From positions 42,815 to 106,814 of the forward strand of contig NZ_BANR01000019.1 of assembly GCF_000332975.1 (NCBI RefSeq): a stretch of DNA of 64,000 nt. Reading direction: 5' to 3'. The position numbers were made by a program, and so were the translations under genes. Of this stretch, positions 18,457 to 26,637 are shown piece by piece (position 1 is the first letter of the stretch; each line of letters opens with the position of its first letter). The stretch comes from Gordonia aichiensis NBRC 108223 (GTDB taxonomy: Bacteria; Actinomycetota; Actinomycetes; Mycobacteriales; Mycobacteriaceae). Under the pieces are notes generated by a model that did not search any database, was not told where the DNA came from, and saw nothing but the letters and a program-made list of their open reading frames with translations.

Positions 18457-19320
18457 TCACTCGAGTGCGATCGTCTGCCACATCTCGACGGTCGCACCCG
18501 AGGCGACCGTGAGGAGATCCGGACCCGCATTAGCGGTTTCGAGACAGACGAACTCGCGCCAGTGCGGCCCGACGTCGGCCATACCCGCGGCGACGTCGGG
18601 TCCCGGATTCCAGACCACTGCGGTGCGCGCACCGTTGCCCTGCACGCGAATGGTGCGGCCAAGCCCCGGGTCGACGAGTCGGTAGGTGCCGTCTGCGTCG
18701 GGATAGAGGCGGTCGCTGCGCGGTTCGTCGTCTGGCAGCCGCCAGTCGCCGTCCTGTGTCTTGACAGCGAGGTCGTCGAACTTGTCCTCGTACGCTGCAC
18801 CCGAAAGTCCCTGCACGTGAATGGTTGTCGCGTCGGAAACGCGAAAGTAGTTGTGCAGGGCCTCGGTCAGTATCGCTTCCCGGTCGCCGGTGTTCGTGGT
18901 GCGCAACCCGATCTCGAGTGTTGCCCCGACGCGCACGGTAGCCGCGACGCGCAGCGCCAAACGCTCGAGGCCCTCCGGCGTCAGCCGTGCCTCCACCGAG
19001 CCGTCTGGCAGTGTCTGGGAACCTGCCAGCTGCCACCGCGTGGTGCGCGCATATCCGTGCGACGGGACATCGCTGTCGCTCTGGTTCTCTTTGCCGAAGT
19101 ACGGCCAGCAGATGGGGATACCACCCCGAATCGGTGTCGGCGGTGTCGCGACGAGCGGCGACAGCCACAGTAGATCGGTGTCGGCGGCGGATGGCCGATA
19201 CGAGAGCACCTGCCCGCCGAATACCGAGATCGCCGCCGTGGCCGCGGGCGTAGTGACGAGCCATGCGTCGAAACCGTCAACTGTCCCAGCACCGATACCG
19301 CTACCGCGTGAAGTGGTCAC
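18457..19320 (-). CDS. D-hexose-6-phosphate mutarotase (aldose-1-epimerase family)
   Basis: This 287-residue protein of the galactose mutarotase-like superfamily interconverts alpha and beta anomers of hexose 6-phosphates. Typical segments are FGGQVLSYRP, LLWLSP, IRGGIPICWPYFG, SHGYAR and the EALHNYF strand. The start is GTG 19320. It converges with the alcohol dehydrogenase gene and is divergent from the YceI gene, with 91 bp between the starts. Confidence 0.9.
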   Translation of the reverse strand: MTTSRGSGIGAGTVDGFDAWLVTTPAATAAISVFGGQVLSYRPSAADTDLLWLSPLVATPPTPIRGGIPICWPYFGKENQSDSDVPSHGYARTTRWQLAGSQTLPDGSVEARLTPEGLERLALRVAATVRVGATLEIGLRTTNTGDREAILTEALHNYFRVSDATTIHVQGLSGAAYEDKFDDLAVKTQDGDWRLPDDEPRSDRLYPDADGTYRLVDPGLGRTIRVQGNGARTAVVWNPGPDVAAGMADVGPHWREFVCLETANAGPDLLTVASGATVEMWQTIALE

Positions 19321-19411
19321 AGCACAACACTGGCACAGGTGCGCCGATTAGGGTGGTCGTCGACGACACCGAGCGGCACACCTCGGGAGAGAAGCATCGG
19401 GGAGGCGAGCG

Positions 19412-19954
19412 ATGACCCAGGATTCATGGGAGCTGGGACCGGCAGAAGGAACCCTCAGCGTCCACACCGACGTGACAGGCCCCGCGGCGAGAACCGGACA
19501 CCGCCTGACGATCGAGATGCGGGAGTGGTCGGCGACAGTGTCGAGCAGTGACGGCATGCCCACCGGGCTGTCCGCGAGTGTCGTGGTCGAGTCGCTGACC
19601 GTCGTCTCCGGTGAGGGTGGAGTCACTCCGCTGACCGGCCCGGAGAAGTCGATCGCGCGCGGCAATGCGCTCAAGTCCTTGAACGCCTCGAAGGCGCCCA
19701 CGATCACCTACGACGCCGCGACGATCACCGCCACCGAGACCGGCTACCGCCTCGACGGCACCTTGACGATCAACGGCAAGTCGCGTCCGCACCCGCTCGA
19801 CGTCGAGGTGACCGGCGCGCAGCGGGCCACCGTCGAAACCGTTGTGTCCCAACGAGAATTCGGACTCAAGCCGTACTCGATGATGATGGGCGCACTGAAG
19901 GTCGTCGACGAGGTCACGGTCGCCGTCGACGTCGAGCTGCCCTCCGGCCCCTGA
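19412..19954 (+). CDS. YceI-family protein
   Basis: This 180-residue protein has the YceI lipocalin-like pattern: WELGPAEGTLSVHT at the start, LDGTLTINGKSRPH in the middle and a VDVEL strand at the end. Family members bind isoprenoid or other lipid ligands, and many are periplasmic; no signal peptide is present here, so it is probably cytoplasmic. The start ATG has GGAGG upstream. Its end directly abuts the amine oxidase gene on the other strand. Confidence 0.82.
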   Translation: MTQDSWELGPAEGTLSVHTDVTGPAARTGHRLTIEMREWSATVSSSDGMPTGLSASVVVESLTVVSGEGGVTPLTGPEKSIARGNALKSLNASKAPTITYDAATITATETGYRLDGTLTINGKSRPHPLDVEVTGAQRATVETVVSQREFGLKPYSMMMGALKVVDEVTVAVDVELPSGP

Positions 19955-21322
19955 TCAGCTCCACAACTCGTCCAGCTCGACCTCTCGCCCCAGGATGTTC
20001 GACGCCGCGCGGCGCCCGGACTCGAGTGCGGCGGTGACCGTTGCCGGGTCGTCGGTCCAGGTGGCCTCGCCCGCGAGGTGGACCGACCCATTGCCGAGTG
20101 GTGTCGCCATCACGTCGTGATCAGCCGTCGTCGAGCCCACGGTCATGTACGCGTAGGAGCCGTGCGCGAACGGGTCGTCTTGCCAACGAGTGACGTCGAC
20201 ACGAGTGGGGTCAGTCACGGCTGTGCCGTAGATCTCGCGCAGTGAGTCGAGCACCGATGCCGCGATCTGCGCGTCGGGCCACTCGCGTATGGCCCGCGCG
20301 CACGGTCCGGCGGCAAAGGTCAACAGAGTCGGGGTGCCGTGAAGAGGCGTGAGGTCGTACCACGAATGCCACCACGCTCCCGCAGGTCCCTGGCGTCGGA
20401 TCACATACACGTTCTCGTCCCAGAACTTCGACCCGAAGCGGAGGAACACCTTCTCGAAGGCGTTCATCTCCAGTCGGTCGAGTGCTCCGGCAACGGGCTC
20501 TGGAAGCGAGGGATCGAATGTGAGTCCACCAGCCTTGAGTACGCCGACCGGGACGGTCACCACGACGTGCTCGGCCGAGGTCTCGGCGGCGTCGGGACCC
20601 GCGACAGTGACGGAGCTGTTGTCCCAACGGATCTGCGACACAACGTGTTCCACAATCACTGTGACGCCGTCGGCGAGGTGTGTCGCCAGTGCGTCGTAAC
20701 CGTCGGGGAACACCACCTCGTCCCCGTCGGTCTCGTCATCGTCGAGGCCGTGGGCATCGAGTTCGTCGATCCACACCCCGTACTGCTCCTCGGTCCGGTG
20801 GCAGGCGAACTCGTGAACACGTTGTGCCCGTGAGTGCTCCCACCCGAGTAGCGCAAGCGTCGCCTCTGTGGCGGTGCCGTAGGACACACCTGAGTCCAAC
20901 GACGCGACATAGTCCGACAGCGCGGCGTCGAACGTCTGCACATCGTCGCCAAATGCACCGACGGCAGCATCGTCGAGTCGGACACCCTCGGGGTCGTAGT
21001 AGGCGATCGACCGACCGCCGGGTTGATAACTACCAACCGTGAACTCGATGGTGCGCATGCCGAATGCCTCGGTGACCGCATACAGCGGGGCGTCGTGGAT
21101 GCCGTGAATCCACGACGCCCCGCGGTCGGTGACCGTGCCGCCCGAGCGATCGCTATGGACGCGCCCGCCGATGCGGTCGCGGGCCTCGAGTACGACGACT
21201 CGCCTCCCCGCTCGGGTGAGCAACCGGGCCGCGGTGAGACCGGCGATACCGGCGCCTACGACGATCGTGTCGTAGTCGGGTGCCGACTGGGCCTGCGAAC
21301 GGGTCATGGAATGGGTGTACAC
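19955..21322 (-). CDS. Flavin-containing amine oxidase
   Basis: This 455-residue FAD enzyme of the monoamine/polyamine oxidase family has the N-terminal dinucleotide fold VVGAGIAGLTAARLL, then VLEARDRIGGRVHS and the RGASWIHG segment. The FAD-binding end has VHLAGEATWTDDPATVTAALESGRRAA. It would oxidise amines to aldehydes with release of H2O2; the substrate is unknown. GTG 21322 and ATG 21307 are both possible starts. It has no signal peptide. Confidence 0.88.
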   Translation of the reverse strand: MYTHSMTRSQAQSAPDYDTIVVGAGIAGLTAARLLTRAGRRVVVLEARDRIGGRVHSDRSGGTVTDRGASWIHGIHDAPLYAVTEAFGMRTIEFTVGSYQPGGRSIAYYDPEGVRLDDAAVGAFGDDVQTFDAALSDYVASLDSGVSYGTATEATLALLGWEHSRAQRVHEFACHRTEEQYGVWIDELDAHGLDDDETDGDEVVFPDGYDALATHLADGVTVIVEHVVSQIRWDNSSVTVAGPDAAETSAEHVVVTVPVGVLKAGGLTFDPSLPEPVAGALDRLEMNAFEKVFLRFGSKFWDENVYVIRRQGPAGAWWHSWYDLTPLHGTPTLLTFAAGPCARAIREWPDAQIAASVLDSLREIYGTAVTDPTRVDVTRWQDDPFAHGSYAYMTVGSTTADHDVMATPLGNGSVHLAGEATWTDDPATVTAALESGRRAASNILGREVELDELWS

Positions 21323-21394
21323 CGCTGCCGCCGTGTCGGGCGCGCAAACGATGCTTCCGGTGACCGCTGGGGGACGGTGAGCAAGTCGGTGTTA

Positions 21395-21442
21395 TTGACA
21401 TTGTGCCAACTAGTCCTGATCATTGTTGGCCTAATGCCAACA
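21395..21442 (+). promoter_or_regulatory. Promoter and palindromic operator of the acyl-CoA dehydrogenase gene
   Basis: TTGACA (21395-21400) is a good -35 element. TGTTGGC-ctaat-GCCAACA (21424-21442) is a perfect 7-bp inverted repeat directly before the ribosome site GAGGAGG. A further half site, GCCAAC, lies at 21405-21410. A repressor here would block transcription start or elongation. The TetR regulator encoded downstream (22672-23301) is the natural candidate, by inference. Confidence 0.55.
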
Positions 21443-21452
21443 GAGGAGGACG

Positions 21453-22610
21453 ATGATGACCGACGATCTGAGCACCGAACTCGCCGACCTCACCGCACTT
21501 GCGCGAGAGTTCTTCACCAAGGAGGTCGCGCCCCGTCACGAAGAGTTCGTAACCGCAGGCGAACCCGACCGTGCGCTCTACCGCCGTGCAGGTGACCTCG
21601 GACTGCTGTGCATGTCCATCCCCGAGCAGTACGGCGGCGGTGGCGCTACGTTCGCGCATGAGTCGGTGCTTTTCCGGGAGCAGGCGCGGGGCGCCGACCT
21701 CTCGATGCAACTCGGTGTCCACTCCGGGATCGTTCCGCACTATCTGCTCTCGTATGCGAGCGAGGAACAGAAGAAGCGCTGGTTACCCAGGCTGGCGTCG
21801 GGTGAATGGATCGGCGCGATCGCGATGACCGAGCCAGGAACCGGATCGGATCTGCAAGCGATCAGTACCCGCGCGGTCCGCGAGGGCGACGAGTACGTGA
21901 TCACGGGCGCAAAGACATTCATTTCCAACGGGGCAACCTGCGACCTGTTGATCATTGCCGCCAAGACCGATCCCGAACTCGGAGCCAAAGGGGTCTCGCT
22001 GCTGGTCGCCGAGGTGGGCCCCGACGAGAGCGGCAGGGAGCCGACCGGTTTCGAGCGCGGCCGCAAGCTCAAGAAGATCGGGCAGAAGGGGCAGGACACC
22101 ACGGAACTGTTCTTCGACGGTCTGCGCGTTCCGGCAGCGAATCTCCTCGGTGGAGTCGAGGGCCGTGGCTTCATCCAGCTCATGCAGCAACTCCCGCAGG
22201 AACGGCTGATCGTCGGAGTCGCCGCGCTCGGCGTCGTCGAGGCTGCATACGAACTCACTCTCGAGTACGTGCGTGAGCGTCACGCATTCGGCAAGCCGCT
22301 GTTCGCGTTGCAGAACACGCGATTCGAACTGGCCGACATCGCCACCGTCGTCGAAGTGATGCGGGCCTTCGTCGACGACGCCGTCGCCAAGCACGTGCGA
22401 GGCGAACTCGACGTCAAGGGTGCTGCCATGATCAAACTCTGGTGCTCTGAGCAGCAAACCCAGATCGTCGACCGCTGCCTGCAACTTCATGGCGGATACG
22501 GCTACATGGAGGAGTATCCGATCGCACGACTGTTCGTCGACGGTCGCATCGCCAAGATCTACGCCGGAGCCAATGAGGTCATGAAGGATCTCATCGCCCG
22601 CAGTCTCTAG
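21453..22610 (+). CDS. Acyl-CoA dehydrogenase
   Basis: This 385-residue flavoenzyme makes the first alpha-beta desaturation of an acyl-CoA in beta-oxidation or a related pathway. Features are AMTEPGTGSDLQAI, ITGAKTFISNGATCD, the RLIVGVAALG helix, and the C-terminal LQLHGGYGYMEEYPIARLFVDGRIAKIYAGANEVMKDLIARSL pattern. The catalytic base is expected near YAGANEV. Chain-length preference is unknown. The start ATG has AGGAGG upstream. A TetR gene follows 61 bp later on the same strand. Confidence 0.93.
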   Translation: MMTDDLSTELADLTALAREFFTKEVAPRHEEFVTAGEPDRALYRRAGDLGLLCMSIPEQYGGGGATFAHESVLFREQARGADLSMQLGVHSGIVPHYLLSYASEEQKKRWLPRLASGEWIGAIAMTEPGTGSDLQAISTRAVREGDEYVITGAKTFISNGATCDLLIIAAKTDPELGAKGVSLLVAEVGPDESGREPTGFERGRKLKKIGQKGQDTTELFFDGLRVPAANLLGGVEGRGFIQLMQQLPQERLIVGVAALGVVEAAYELTLEYVRERHAFGKPLFALQNTRFELADIATVVEVMRAFVDDAVAKHVRGELDVKGAAMIKLWCSEQQTQIVDRCLQLHGGYGYMEEYPIARLFVDGRIAKIYAGANEVMKDLIARSL

Positions 22611-22671
22611 AGAGCCGGATGCTCGTCGCCGACGCGCTTCGTGCGCGTGCGCGAGACGGACAACCGCTGAT

Positions 22672-23301
22672 GTGACAGCATCGAATTCCGTGACCACCGC
22701 AGACGAACCGCGCTGGCGCAGACTCGGCCCGGATGCCAGACGCAACGAGATCCTCGCCGTCGCCATCCGGGTGTTCGGCGAGCAGCCCTATGCGGCGGTG
22801 CAGATGGCCGAGATCGCCCGCGAAGCAGGCGTGGCGCGCGGTTTGTTGAACCACTACTTCGGCACCAAGCGTGACCTCTACGTCGAAGTCGTGCGCGCGT
22901 TGATGATCGTGCCCGAGATCGACCGCGTTCATCTGCCGAATGGCACTCTGCGCCACCGTGTCGAGGCATCCGTCGACTGGCTGATGTCGGTCCTCGATAC
23001 GCATGGCAGAACGTGGCTGGCCGTCGGTGTGGACGGAATCGGCGACGATCCGCAGATCGCGGCGATCCTCGACGACGCCGACGACCGTGCCGCGCAACGC
23101 GTCCTCGACGCGATCGGATTCTCCGGGACCGGCCGAGCGCATCGCGACGCCCTGGCCGTCTTCCGTAGCTGGGGCGGCATGATGAAGGCCACGGCGCGTG
23201 AGTGGGTGGATCGCAAGACCCTGACACGCACACAGGCGCGCGCGATACTCATCGAGACGCTGGTACCACTCGTGGATCAGGTCATGTCCGGTACGGTCTG
23301 A
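22672..23301 (+). CDS. TetR-family regulator
   Basis: This 209-residue regulator has an N-terminal HTH (about 22-68: RRNEILAVAIRVFGEQPYAAVQMAEIAREAGVARGLLNHYFGTKRDLY pattern) and an all-helical ligand-binding domain. The start is GTG 22672. It sits just downstream of the acyl-CoA dehydrogenase gene and may control it through the dyad at 21424-21442, perhaps with an acyl-CoA ligand. That link is inference. Confidence 0.88.
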   Translation: MTASNSVTTADEPRWRRLGPDARRNEILAVAIRVFGEQPYAAVQMAEIAREAGVARGLLNHYFGTKRDLYVEVVRALMIVPEIDRVHLPNGTLRHRVEASVDWLMSVLDTHGRTWLAVGVDGIGDDPQIAAILDDADDRAAQRVLDAIGFSGTGRAHRDALAVFRSWGGMMKATAREWVDRKTLTRTQARAILIETLVPLVDQVMSGTV

Positions 23302-23311
23302 CCCTGCCGCG

Positions 23312-23737
23312 TCAGGTGAGTGCGGCCGACAAGGTCTGCGCGTAATCGGTCATGACGGTTCGATCGCCCGGAACACCCGGCTGCCACGGCAGCGACAGGC
23401 GATCGGTGTTCCGGTCGGCGTAGCGCGGGATCACGTGCAGGTGGAAGTGGAATACGGTCTGCCAGGCCGGAGCCCTGCAGCAGTTGAGGAGATTGACTCC
23501 GTCGGCGCCCACGCCGTCGACCATGGCGCGGGCGATGCGTTGAGCCTCCAGGGTCACCGCCGTGAGGTCATCGGCGCCGATGTCGAGCAGATCGGTGCTG
23601 TGGCGCTTCGGGATCACCAGCAGGTGACCGTCGTTGGCCGGGTTGATGTCCATGAAGGCGTATGTGGTGTCGGTCTCGGAGACCTTGATACCGGGGATAT
23701 CGCCGGCGATGATGCCGCAGAAGATGCAGTCGCTCAT
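23312..23737 (-). CDS. HIT-family nucleotide hydrolase/transferase
   Basis: This 141-residue protein of the histidine triad family hydrolyses nucleotide phosphoramidates or related compounds. It has the CIFCGIIAGDIPG opening with a Cys pair, INPANDGHLLVIPKRH, and the triad VFHFHLHVIPR. The segment before the triad reads NCCRAPAWQ. ATG 23737 was chosen because the family motif starts directly behind it. It converges with the TetR gene. Confidence 0.9.
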   Translation of the reverse strand: MSDCIFCGIIAGDIPGIKVSETDTTYAFMDINPANDGHLLVIPKRHSTDLLDIGADDLTAVTLEAQRIARAMVDGVGADGVNLLNCCRAPAWQTVFHFHLHVIPRYADRNTDRLSLPWQPGVPGDRTVMTDYAQTLSAALT

Positions 23738-23786
23738 GGGCTCTGACGTTACCCAACGTCGCACGCAGCGCCGATGAGGGTCGCTT

Positions 23787-24173
23787 CTACTTATCCGAAC
23801 CGACGCCGCCCGCGTATAGCGCCGCGGCGATGAGCGCGGGCTGGAAGAACAGTCGAATGAGTCGCTTGCGGTCGGTGTCGAGCCCGAATCCGTCCTTGTG
23901 CTCGACGTACTGCGCGATGTTCCCGGGAAAGATCAGCACGTAGAACACCGCGAGCGCGATGCCGATGGCCCGCTTGTACCTGGGCAGGGCGAGGAATGAC
24001 GTGCCGAGGCCGATCTCCGCGACACCCGACGCAAGGACGGTGACGTCGGTGTCGATGGGGAACCAGTCGGGGACCTGTGCTTGGAACTCGTCGCGCGCGA
24101 CGGTCAGGTGTGAGACGCCCGCGAAGGTCATGAAGGCGCCGAGGACGATGCGGACAAGAGTGCTGGGGGACAT
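23787..24173 (-). CDS. DoxX-like small membrane protein
   Basis: This 128-residue protein has four hydrophobic helices. The features GAFMTFAGVSHL near the N terminus and ASGVAEIGLGTSFLAL in the middle resemble the DoxX family. Function is unknown; relatives link to quinone or thiol redox systems. Its start lies 84 bp from the divergent TetR gene, with a strong palindrome between them, so it is probably the regulated gene. Confidence 0.72.
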   Translation of the reverse strand: MSPSTLVRIVLGAFMTFAGVSHLTVARDEFQAQVPDWFPIDTDVTVLASGVAEIGLGTSFLALPRYKRAIGIALAVFYVLIFPGNIAQYVEHKDGFGLDTDRKRLIRLFFQPALIAAALYAGGVGSDK

Positions 24174-24210
24174 GTCCTCAAGCGTAGGCCGCTGACGCGT
24201 GCTGTGTTTA

Positions 24211-24238
24211 TGAGTATGCTCATTTTTGAGCACACTCA
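24211..24238. promoter_or_regulatory. TetR operator between the DoxX-like and TetR genes
   Basis: TGAGTATGCTCA (24211-24222) and TGAGCACACTCA (24227-24238) form a 12-bp inverted repeat with one mismatch and a TTTT spacer. It sits between the two divergent starts, and its right edge is 19 bases from the TetR ATG. This is a classic autoregulatory TetR site. Confidence 0.72.
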
Positions 24239-24256
24239 TTTTACGAGGAGGTGACC

Positions 24257-24877
24257 ATGGGCTCTGACGCTTCGACCGCGAATGGCAGACGTGCGCGCAA
24301 CATGCGCGACAAGCACGATCGGATCTTCCGGGCGGCATCCGATCTCTTCGCAGAACGCGGGTTCGAGTCGGTGTCGACAGGCCAGGTCTCCGACCGCGCC
24401 GACGTCGCGGCGGGCACGGTGTTCCGCTATGCGTCGACCAAGGGTGAGCTCCTTCTCATGGTGCTCAACGAGGAGTTGCGTACCGCTCTCGACGTCGGCG
24501 CGACGCGTGCTGCAACCACCACCGACACCGCCGAGGCCGTCTACCGCATGGTGCTTCCGCTGCTCGAGTACGCACAGGCGAACCCCGAGAACGGCAATGC
24601 CTACCACCGCGAACTACTCTTCGGCGGATCAGGCGACCACTACCGCGCAGAAGGACTCGCACTGGTTGCCGAGCTACAGGACCGCATCGCCGAGCGTCTG
24701 GTTGCCGATGCTGACGGGGTTGTCGAGCCGGACCGAGCCATGCTTACCGCCAACATGATCTTCGCCGTCACCGCGCTCGCCATCGCTCGCGCATCGACGG
24801 GCGCCCATTCAGAACGGGATTCGTTCGACGACGTACGCACCCAGGTGCACATCGCCGTCGACGGCTACACCGCGTAA
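24257..24877 (+). CDS. TetR-family regulator
   Basis: This 206-residue regulator has an HTH at about 14-62 (DRIFRAASDLFAERGFESVSTGQVSDRADVAAGTVFRYASTKGEL pattern) and a helical ligand domain. ATG 24257 is preferred because GAGGAGG (24245-24251) has the right spacing; GTG 24251 overlaps that box. It is divergent from the DoxX-like gene over a dyad operator, and the membrane protein gene at 24940 follows it on the same strand. Both flanking genes are probable targets. Confidence 0.87.
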   Translation: MGSDASTANGRRARNMRDKHDRIFRAASDLFAERGFESVSTGQVSDRADVAAGTVFRYASTKGELLLMVLNEELRTALDVGATRAATTTDTAEAVYRMVLPLLEYAQANPENGNAYHRELLFGGSGDHYRAEGLALVAELQDRIAERLVADADGVVEPDRAMLTANMIFAVTALAIARASTGAHSERDSFDDVRTQVHIAVDGYTA

Positions 24878-24939
24878 CCGACTCGCGCGCTGCACTACTC
24901 ACCGACCAATCCGTCCACACACGTTGAGGTGATGCGACC

Positions 24940-26016
24940 ATGCTCATGACCGAAGCCGAACCTCTTTCGTTCGGAACGAAGTACCGACGTCTCCTGCTGG
25001 CCGTCGTCCTGCTCGGTGCCCTTGTCCAGCTCGGACTGGGCAGCTTCTATCTGGGAGTCGGGCACTCGCCGTCGCCGCGGCATATGCCGATCGGAGTTGT
25101 CGGGCCGCCGGCGCAGACCGAGAAACTCAGTGCCGCCGTCGAATCCGAGGGAAAGTTCGAGACGCGTCCGTTCGCATCCATGGATGATCTGCGAGCAGCG
25201 ATCGCCCACCGCGAGGTCGACGGCGGGCTGGAGGTGACAGAACAGGGCATCGTCGCTGTCGTCGCGGGCGCGGGAGGTGCGCTGCCTGCCACCGCGCTCA
25301 AGGCCGTTGCATCGCAGGCCAATGTGCAGAACAAGCTGCCCCAGACTCTGCCCGTCGACGTGGTCACGCTGTCGGATGACGACATCAACGGCTCGTCGAT
25401 CGGCTATATCCTGCAGGTGATCTCACTCGGCGGCAGCATCGCGTCGCTGGGGTTGGGACGGCTGATGCCGCGGGTTCCGCAGTCGCTGCGTCGCGGCCTG
25501 GGACACGTGGCGGCCTTGGTCGCCTATGCGGCGGTCTCGGCGGGGATCGTACTGTTGTTCTCCTGGTTCTTCGGGGTGGGTAGTTCGGCCGACCAATGGC
25601 GGCTCTTCGGGACCTACACGCTGATCTCACTGGCCATCGCGGGGTCAACGGCGGGGCTGGTGACCTTGTTCGGACCGATCGGCTCACTGGCCGGCGGCTT
25701 CTACTTCCTCATCGGTGCAACGCTTTCGGGGGCGTCGATTCCGTGGAACTTCTTGCCCACCTTCTGGGCGAAGCTCGGCGAGTGGTTGCCCACGGGTGGC
25801 GGCGCACAGCTCGTCCGCAACTCGCTGTACTTCCCCGACGCGGGATGCGCCTCCGCCCTGGTGTGTCTCGGGTTGTACGCCGGCCTCGGCACGCTGACCG
25901 TGCTCATCTGGAACATGTTGGGCAACCGAAGTTCTCGCACGTCCGCTGTCGACGTCGACATCTTGTACCCGATCACGCACGAGCACCATCACCGTGAGCA
26001 GTCTGCTCGCGACTGA
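24940..26016 (+). CDS. YhgE/Pip- or ABC-2-like membrane protein
   Basis: This 358-residue protein has one N-terminal helix (about 19-39), an external domain of about 130 residues (MPIGVVGPPAQTEKL... PVDVVTLSDDDINGSS) and then about five helices. This layout resembles YhgE/Pip and ABC-2-type permease proteins, but no ATPase gene lies beside it. The substrate is unknown; export or membrane-stress roles are typical. A His-rich stretch (HEHHH) lies near the C terminus. It follows the TetR gene by 62 bp and is probably under its control. Confidence 0.65.
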   Translation: MLMTEAEPLSFGTKYRRLLLAVVLLGALVQLGLGSFYLGVGHSPSPRHMPIGVVGPPAQTEKLSAAVESEGKFETRPFASMDDLRAAIAHREVDGGLEVTEQGIVAVVAGAGGALPATALKAVASQANVQNKLPQTLPVDVVTLSDDDINGSSIGYILQVISLGGSIASLGLGRLMPRVPQSLRRGLGHVAALVAYAAVSAGIVLLFSWFFGVGSSADQWRLFGTYTLISLAIAGSTAGLVTLFGPIGSLAGGFYFLIGATLSGASIPWNFLPTFWAKLGEWLPTGGGAQLVRNSLYFPDAGCASALVCLGLYAGLGTLTVLIWNMLGNRSSRTSAVDVDILYPITHEHHHREQSARD

Positions 26017-26531
26017 CCGCCGCTGAGGCGGCGTCGAGGAAAGCATCGATCATCGCGCCGGTTGACTCGGTGAGGTAGGCCAGATGAAGTGTCGTCGCAG
26101 GCGCGTCGGGGATCGGGATGAACCGGACGTGCGCGTGCGTCACGCGTCGGGCAGCAATCTCTGGCACTGCTCCCACGCCGCGGTCGGCCGCGATCAACTC
26201 GAGCCACTCGTCGAAGTTGGTGCACTCGATGACCTTTCGGTCTCCGAGGTTCTCTTCGTCCTGCCACGAGCGAGGGAAGGTCGTGCCGGTGAGCGTGTTG
26301 ACCACCAGGGGTAGTTCGCCGAGCTCACGCCAACTCAACGATTCACGCTCGGCAAGGTCCGACGCTGCGGCTGCTCCGCTCGAACAGCCGTGCGTCGAGA
26401 ATGCGCTCGGCCTGCTGAATGGTTCGGGACAGTGCAGGCTGCGAGATGCCGAGTTGCGCTGCCGCAGTGGTGAACGAGCCCGCGTCGGTCACGGCGACGA
26501 CGCCCCGGAGGTGGCGCAACTCGAGATCCAT
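25973..26531 (-). pseudogene. LysR-family regulator with a large internal deletion
   Basis: From ATG 26531 the frame gives an intact LysR HTH (LRHLRGVVAVTDAGSFTTAAAQLG, SQPALSRTIQQ, ARLFERSS). After about 58 residues it reads out of frame and stops at 26343. The continuing frame resumes with LAERESLSWRELGELPLVV, which in LysR proteins lies about 100-110 residues further on, and then runs to 25973 with the end of the effector-binding domain. The middle of the protein is therefore missing and the reading frame is broken at the junction. This cannot be a single-base error. It is divergent from nitronate monooxygenase, which it may once have regulated. Confidence 0.83.
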
Positions 26532-26637
26532 AACTGCAGAGCATAGTTCATGCTCAGGGGGCATTTCCCAGACGTGGCGTCGGTGAGTAGCCTCGTCGAT
26601 ATCGCCAGCGTTCACTCCGCACGACGGGAGCACACAG

